Positions 6,970-10,978 of a stretch of 10,978 nucleotides of DNA are shown here, piece after piece. The notes below the pieces were generated by a model, which was given only the letters and a program-made list of their open reading frames with translations, did not search any database and was not told the DNA's origin. Source of the stretch: Goniomonas avonlea (taxonomy: Eukaryota; Cryptophyceae; Goniomonadida; Goniomonadaceae); NCBI GenBank assembly GCA_003573635.1, contig QUTJ01031338.1:1-10978 (forward strand), written 5' to 3'. The translations under genes and the position numbers were made by a program. How positions within the stretch are numbered: position 1 is the first letter of the stretch; each line of letters begins with the position of its first letter.

Positions 6970-7860
6970 ATGTCCCATCAGGAGTTCGAAAGGAGTTCAA
7001 ACTTCTTGTTGCGAGGAGAGCACGAAGGCGCCACAGTGCAGGATGAGACCTTGTCTGTGAGGAAGGTGCTTAAACATCTTGTGGCACCAGGGTTGCTTCT
7101 GTTGTTGGTGTTTGTGATCTTTGTCGGGGTCCGTGCAATGGCGGGGTGGACGTCTTCCGTGGATCCTGAAAAATGTGAGTGCAGCTGCTGGGACGGGCTG
7201 TTCAAGGGTGCATCCAATCGTAGAGCTTATCGAATTCGTGGGCATCGCGTTGATTACAAGCTGTTGTACTTTCAGCTGGAGCCACGCACTCTGCTGATTT
7301 TCGGAGTGATTGTGTTCTACCTCGACTTGGGCCTGGCATATATTCGAGGGTTTGTAGACACAGCAGCTTTTGATCGTAAAGGCGCACTTGAAGTGAAAGC
7401 GTTTCTTATGTTCTTGTTATCACTTTACCCAAACTGGTACAGCTGCTGGACCTTGATAATGTATATCAATGACTTCACCAAGGGCCTTGTCGCGAACCAG
7501 ATTTATTTCTCAGTATCGCAGCTCGGAGCATCTTACTGCATATTTCGGCTGCGCGACCGGAACCGCAATCGCTGCAACACTGCCAATGATTGCTCCACAG
7601 CTTTGTTTGCCATCAGCACGGCAATGGCGTGTGGGGTGCTGGGTGACAATTTTAACACCCTTTTGGGATTTGGGGAGTGGTTTCAGCAGGCCCGCGACAT
7701 TGCCATGTTGGCCACCGATACGCTCACGCTTTTTTTTTCCGGTTTGTTGGCTCACCAACAGGGGCTCTTCCGGCGACGACGCAGAGCAGTTCTCATCAGT
7801 GGGGCAGCAGCGATCCTTGGAGTCGTTGTGCCTCGTACTCTCCTCTTTCTGTTCATGTAA
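6970..7860 (+). CDS. Polytopic membrane protein, unrecognised
   Basis: Uninterrupted 296-codon frame. I do not recognise the family. Hydrophobic segments are visible at about residues 37-57 (GLLLLLVFVIFVGV), 106-126, 143-165, 173-193, 208-226, 243-261 and 273-295, so six or seven membrane spans are likely. The N-terminal 36 residues are hydrophilic. A Cys-rich CECSCW motif (69-74) follows span 1, Arg-rich loops lie near 194-201 (RLRDRNRNR) and 268-272 (RRRRR), and the last span ends at the stop. The frame stays open upstream to 6574, but that part lies antisense to the first ankyrin exons and looks non-coding, so I start at the ATG at 6970. It is divergent from the PLD gene, with 191 bp between the two start codons. 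No intron is needed, unlike all its neighbours. Confidence 0.75.
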   Translation: MSHQEFERSSNFLLRGEHEGATVQDETLSVRKVLKHLVAPGLLLLLVFVIFVGVRAMAGWTSSVDPEKCECSCWDGLFKGASNRRAYRIRGHRVDYKLLYFQLEPRTLLIFGVIVFYLDLGLAYIRGFVDTAAFDRKGALEVKAFLMFLLSLYPNWYSCWTLIMYINDFTKGLVANQIYFSVSQLGASYCIFRLRDRNRNRCNTANDCSTALFAISTAMACGVLGDNFNTLLGFGEWFQQARDIAMLATDTLTLFFSGLLAHQQGLFRRRRRAVLISGAAAILGVVVPRTLLFLFM

Positions 7861-8605
7861 TCTCTCGTGCAACGGGACAAATACTCTGTTTATCAATGGC
7901 GTGATTAGGAAGATCGCGTAGAACTGCACTCGATTAAAGGGAGCTACACCAATCACGTGTGAGAGAGGGGATCTAGCGATAGAGCGGAGGCTCTGGATCT
8001 CCTTCTCATGCTCTGACTCAACCTTATTTTTCTTCTTTCGGAATCGATTTTACGGAGTCTATCATTTAACGTAACGGAGTCTATTTCCCTCACACTAGTG
8101 CAAAAAGGGATCGAATTGAGAGCCGCTGAGTGTCCGTCCGTCCAGCTCTTTGTGTTACCGTCTGGTGCCTGCTCGCCCTGTCTGCGTTTCCCGGTGCTGC
8201 TGTGCGCGCGCCGTGTCTGTGCGACAGGCACAGCTTGCCACCATGAAGGTACAGAGCCCAAGTGGACAAAGCACCACATTGCCAAGTGCAAGTGATGGCG
8301 ACTCACGACGTGTGCCTGTCCGGTGACAACAAGGGTGCTGGCCAGGGAGGACCGGCTGGAGAGGCGGGAGGAGAAGGGTCTGGATGCGAATGACACCTTC
8401 GAGCTTGCTCACAGTCATGCCACCGCCATCACTGCGACAATCATGGTGGCGCCATCCAAGTGCGCAGTTGCAGCCTCTTTTGCTCTCACTGAGGCCTTGC
8501 CCAACTCCGGATCTGTCACCATGGCAAGGCAAGCTGACGCCGAAGTAACCCTTAGAAATGGTGGATTAATTCTTAGATCAATTCTTTGCAAGGCGGAATT
8601 AATCC
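7861..8605. other. Stretch without a supported gene
   Basis: Begins with the presumed 3' UTR of the membrane protein gene. Open frames exist on both strands but show no recognisable motif. One minus-strand segment near 8400-8500 (GCNCALGWRHHDC) is loosely EGF-like, too short to call. A direct repeat ACGGAGTCTAT occurs at 8052-8062 and 8074-8084. Confidence 0.4.
8563..8605. repeat. 10-bp perfect inverted repeat
   Basis: GGATTAATTC (8563-8572) and GAATTAATCC (8596-8605) flank a 23-base loop, and CTTAGA recurs three times around it. It abuts the TAA of the possible minus-strand gene. Confidence 0.7.
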
Positions 8606-9324
8606 TTAGAGAGCCAGTTGTTGGCAAGCTTGCCAAATGTTTTGTCGTTCGAGACAGTGGAGGAGTTCCAAATGAAGGGTGCATGATGCATTGGGTGCGT
8701 TGCTCTTGCTATTCATTTGGGCACCCTTCGTTTGAGACAATTGTGCATCTTGTAACGCTGGGCGTGCTTCAACATCAGTGCAGCAGATTGCCGTTCCCGC
8801 GGTGCCCAGTGCAGAGAAGAGGATGCAAGGACATAAACTTGGGTGTTCTACTAGATCGGGACAGTGTGGTAACTCACCATCAATCAAGCGCCAGAGTTTG
8901 TCTTCGCACCCACGCATTTTTGCCTTCAAACGGATCGCATTGGCAGCATCCCGATGTGCAAAGCCGTGGACGGGTNGCATGTTCGTTGGCACTAAGTCAG
9001 AACATCTCATTTTGTTGTCCCAGAAGGTGCCACAAAAANACAATTTATACTTGAGTGAAACCGTGCAGGTTTCTGTCTTCTGGCAGCACAGTGGCTCACA
9101 AGGCACACGCGAAATGAAAATGTGCAGTGCGCTGGGGCCTGGCTGGGCACCGGTCCACAACCGAGTGCTGGAAGCTTCAACTGNGCACAGGTATGCATTG
9201 AAATAGCTGGGACGATTCAACTTGTGAGAGGGTCTCCCGAAAGCGCCAGCGCAAAGCACCCCTTGTTGTCAACGAACCGACCTGGCAAGTCGCCCACGTT
9301 TCTGTACGCTCCTCGTTCTTGCAT
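8606..9324 (-). CDS. Possible spliced gene, unrecognised
   Basis: A minus-strand frame is open from 9259 to a TAA at 8606-8608, interrupted by N positions at 8977, 9039 and 9184. Its most protein-like part is HGFAHRDAANAIRLKAKMRG followed by CEDKLWRLID, ending at a strong donor (GTGAGT, exon end 8878). Splicing at phase 1 to a CCCAG acceptor (exon start 8757, 120-nt intron) continues as ALQDAQLSQTKGAQMNSKSN and ends LERQNIWQACQQLAL. An ATG at 9324 opens a short frame (MQERGAYRNVGDLPG) that could be the first exon, head-to-head with the small membrane gene. I recognise no family and the 5' exon joins are not clear. Confidence 0.3.
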
Positions 9325-9377
9325 CTCGTTAACTTGACGCTAGCTAGTTTTCTACTTGGCTCAGACGCGCACAAAGG

Positions 9378-9635
9378 ATGCTGGGTGTGCTCAAAAAGTT
9401 CGGCAAGACGGTCGTGGCGCTTGAGGTTGGCGGACTTGCGGTTGGTTATCTCGTGTTTCACAAGATGAATACCGATGTGGAGTTTCGTGGCTGGATGGCT
9501 TCGACTACTTTGGGGAAGGTACGCTCTTTCTTGAGGACCATCTCCATCTCCCCTTGACAGCCCCGTCAGCCGATGGTTGACGCCCTCTACGCGATGGCAG
9601 ATGTCGGGAAGAGCGATTCTGAAAAGTCAGACTAA
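9378..9635 (+). CDS. Small CEBPZOS-like single-pass membrane protein
   Basis: Two exons, 9378-9518 and 9561-9635, joined over a 42-nt GT-AG intron (phase 0), give 71 residues. The N-terminus is short and basic (MLGVLKKFGKT), followed by one hydrophobic span (VVALEVGGLAVGYLVFHKM, about residues 12-30) and a polar tail ending KSDSEKSD. The order basic start, single span with an internal Glu, then K-M-N/H-T and a D/E-F-R motif (MNTDVEFRGWM) resembles the animal mitochondrial protein CEBPZOS, whose molecular role is poorly known. Mitochondrial membrane location is inferred from this resemblance. Unspliced reading stops within the intron, which supports splicing. It is convergent with the tRNA synthetase gene 200 bp downstream. 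Confidence 0.7.
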
Positions 9636-9706
9636 TTCGTTAGAATATTTGTATTGTGACTGAGTCATTCCATTGACCGGGACTGGTCTGAATGTGGATC
9701 GCCGAA

Positions 9707-9724
9707 TATGCCATGCATGGCATA
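9707..9724. other. 18-bp perfect palindrome between convergent genes
   Basis: TATGCCATGCATGGCATA equals its own reverse complement. It lies in the 200-bp gap between the stop of the small membrane gene and the stop of the tRNA synthetase gene. Confidence 0.9.
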
Positions 9725-9835
9725 ATATGCACTGTTAAACTGTGCAACTGGAAAGCAGCGACTCTTGAGTCCTTCCCAAGACATGTGAATCGGTCATATT
9801 GACACATTCGTCACAAATTTTACCAACTGTTTACT

Positions 9836-10715
9836 TCACATTCGACACATCCCAGGGTGTCGTGGAACAGGCACGACGTCACGAATATTGGTCATTCCAG
9901 TGAGTAACATAACAATGCGGTCAAAACCAAGCCCGAACCCGGAGTGTGGCACAGTGCCATAGCGTCGCAGATCCTGCAAACAGATATCAGGACCCAACAT
10001 TCTTATTAGTGATGTGTGATTTCCCGATGATGACTCACCTCGTACCACCACAACATCTCGCGCAAGGATTCTCCAACCTTGTTGATGTTACCTTGCAGAA
10101 CATCCAGCCTCTCCTCGCGCTGCGACCCTCCCACCACCTAGAGCAAACGTCAGACCGCGCTGCGGCGCACGCACAGGACAGATACGCCGAACATACACAG
10201 AGCGACAGGGAGAAGAACAAACAGCTCCGCACCTCTCCAAGACGTGGCATCAACAAGTCGAAGGCAGCCACAGTCTTCCCTCCATCTGCGTCGTTTCGGC
10301 GGCAGTAGAAGGGCTTACAAACCGCAGGAAAATCGGTCACAAACACTGGACCCTTGATTACTTCCTCAGCGAGATATCGCTCGTGCTCCAGAGACAGCCC
10401 ATCTTCCCAGGAGACTGGAGTCTGCAGCGTGGTGTCCGTGTTACCAATATGACACACCAGAGCATCTCTACCACTACATGCTGATACCGACAACGCCCGC
10501 TAAATCTATGCCAAAACGGCAACCACCGCAAATTGAAAGCACTGTTCCTTGGTCTAGCAGTGTCGAAATTTCAGCGCACCGGAAAGCATTGTTCGTTGCA
10601 GTGTCTAAGGTTCAGCGCACCTGGAAAGCACTGTTCCTTGGTTCTAGCAGAGCGACGGCCTCCGTATAAGGCAGGCGCACGTACGCGTCACGGGGGGTGC
10701 ACTGCTCGATGACCG
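9836..10715 (-). CDS. Asparaginyl-tRNA synthetase, C-terminal exons (5' part not resolved)
   Basis: Charges tRNA-Asn with asparagine (class II, AspRS-like subgroup). Exons on the minus strand: 10621-10715 (start uncertain, phase 1 acceptor TTGACAG), 10233-10421, 10039-10137, 9836-9973 with a TGA stop. Introns are 199, 95 and 65 nt. Diagnostic segments: [35 protein letters not shown] and [29 protein letters not shown]; and class II motif 3 in [19 protein letters not shown] with the invariant Arg. The C-terminus [13 protein letters not shown] ends normally for the family. The KPFY and DLLMPRLGE spellings and the C-terminus look closer to the bacterial/mitochondrial (NARS2-like) type than to the cytosolic one, so an organellar enzyme is my inference. 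The anticodon-binding domain and motifs 1 and 2 are upstream, outside or unresolved. Confidence 0.9.
10532..10661 (-). repeat. Triplicated exon end and donor in the AsnRS gene
   Basis: The last about 40 bases of exon 10621-10715, with its donor (CAG|GTGCGCTGAA), recur twice in the following intron. The second copy (about 10580-10620) keeps a donor-like CCGGTGCGCTGAA. The third (about 10532-10579) keeps AGACCAAGGAACAGTGCTTT but has lost the GT. Copy offsets are 41 and 48 bases, so use of the second donor would shift frame. Confidence 0.85.
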
Positions 10716-10845
10716 CTGTCAAGTTGATCGCCGAGTCTTTGTCCTCTGTAAGCCCAGTCAGGCCCGTACGATAGATCATAAACACCATCCCCAAGGTCCA
10801 TGATGACCTCTCGATCACCGTGTTTGACAAGTCATGAGGCGTTGT

Positions 10846-10978
10846 TGTGAGTGCTGTGTGTTGTGTGCTGTGTGCTGTGTGTTGTGTGCTGTGTGGTGTT
10901 GTGTGTTGTATATGTGTTGTGTGTTGTTGTGTTGTTGTGTGTGCTGTGAGTTGTGCGTTGTGCGTTGTGTGTGCTGTG
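10846..10978 (+). repeat. GT-rich TGTGTGCTG microsatellite
   Basis: Irregular GTGTGTTGTGTGCTGTG units run to the window edge. They probably lie in an intron upstream of the AsnRS exon at 10621-10715. Confidence 0.9.

Noticed and set aside
8323-9054. Plus-strand frame of 243 codons
   Set aside because: No recognisable motif, contains N positions, and the opposite strand holds a better exon with a consensus donor.

Overview
The window is nuclear DNA of a eukaryote. It has spliceosomal GT-AG introns (many only 42-66 nt), exons that join cleanly in frame, abundant minisatellites and purine/pyrimidine tracts, and a few N positions from assembly. Gene content (plant-type phospholipase D with a C2 domain, an organellar-looking asparaginyl-tRNA synthetase, very small introns) fits a unicellular alga or other protist. 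A cryptophyte-like genome is a guess; the species cannot be fixed from the sequence.

Layout, left to right. (1) Positions 125-6778, minus strand: one long multi-exon gene, reconstructed here from 18 coding exons plus a possible Met-only first exon. It encodes five ankyrin repeats, then a C2 domain, then a phospholipase D catalytic region through the first HKD motif. The 3' end, with the second HKD motif, runs off the left edge. The ankyrin/C2 half has introns of 43-66 nt. From the middle of the C2 domain onward the introns are 194-746 nt and filled with microsatellites, minisatellites, a MITE-like element and decayed copies of neighbouring exons. (2) Positions 6779-6969: a short divergent intergenic region. 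(3) Positions 6970-7860, plus: an intronless 296-residue polytopic membrane protein that I do not recognise. (4) Positions 7861-9377: no gene I can name; a possible minus-strand gene with one good splice donor lies at 8606-9324. (5) Positions 9378-9635, plus: a tiny two-exon gene for a 71-residue single-pass membrane protein resembling CEBPZOS. (6) Positions 9836-10715, minus: the 3' four exons of an asparaginyl-tRNA synthetase, upstream of which lies a GT-rich microsatellite reaching the right edge.

The two most interesting points are the ankyrin-C2-PLD fusion and the repeated duplication of exon ends with their 5' splice sites. In the PLD gene a 48-bp unit spanning the exon end and donor is present three times, with all three donors in frame. 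In the neighbouring tRNA synthetase gene the exon end and donor are also present about three times (two with a GT donor). Two other PLD introns carry decayed copies of parts of an adjacent exon. Together these suggest that small tandem duplications at exon edges are a recurrent source of intron growth or alternative splicing in this genome. All exon models come from reading the genomic sequence and have not been tested against transcripts.
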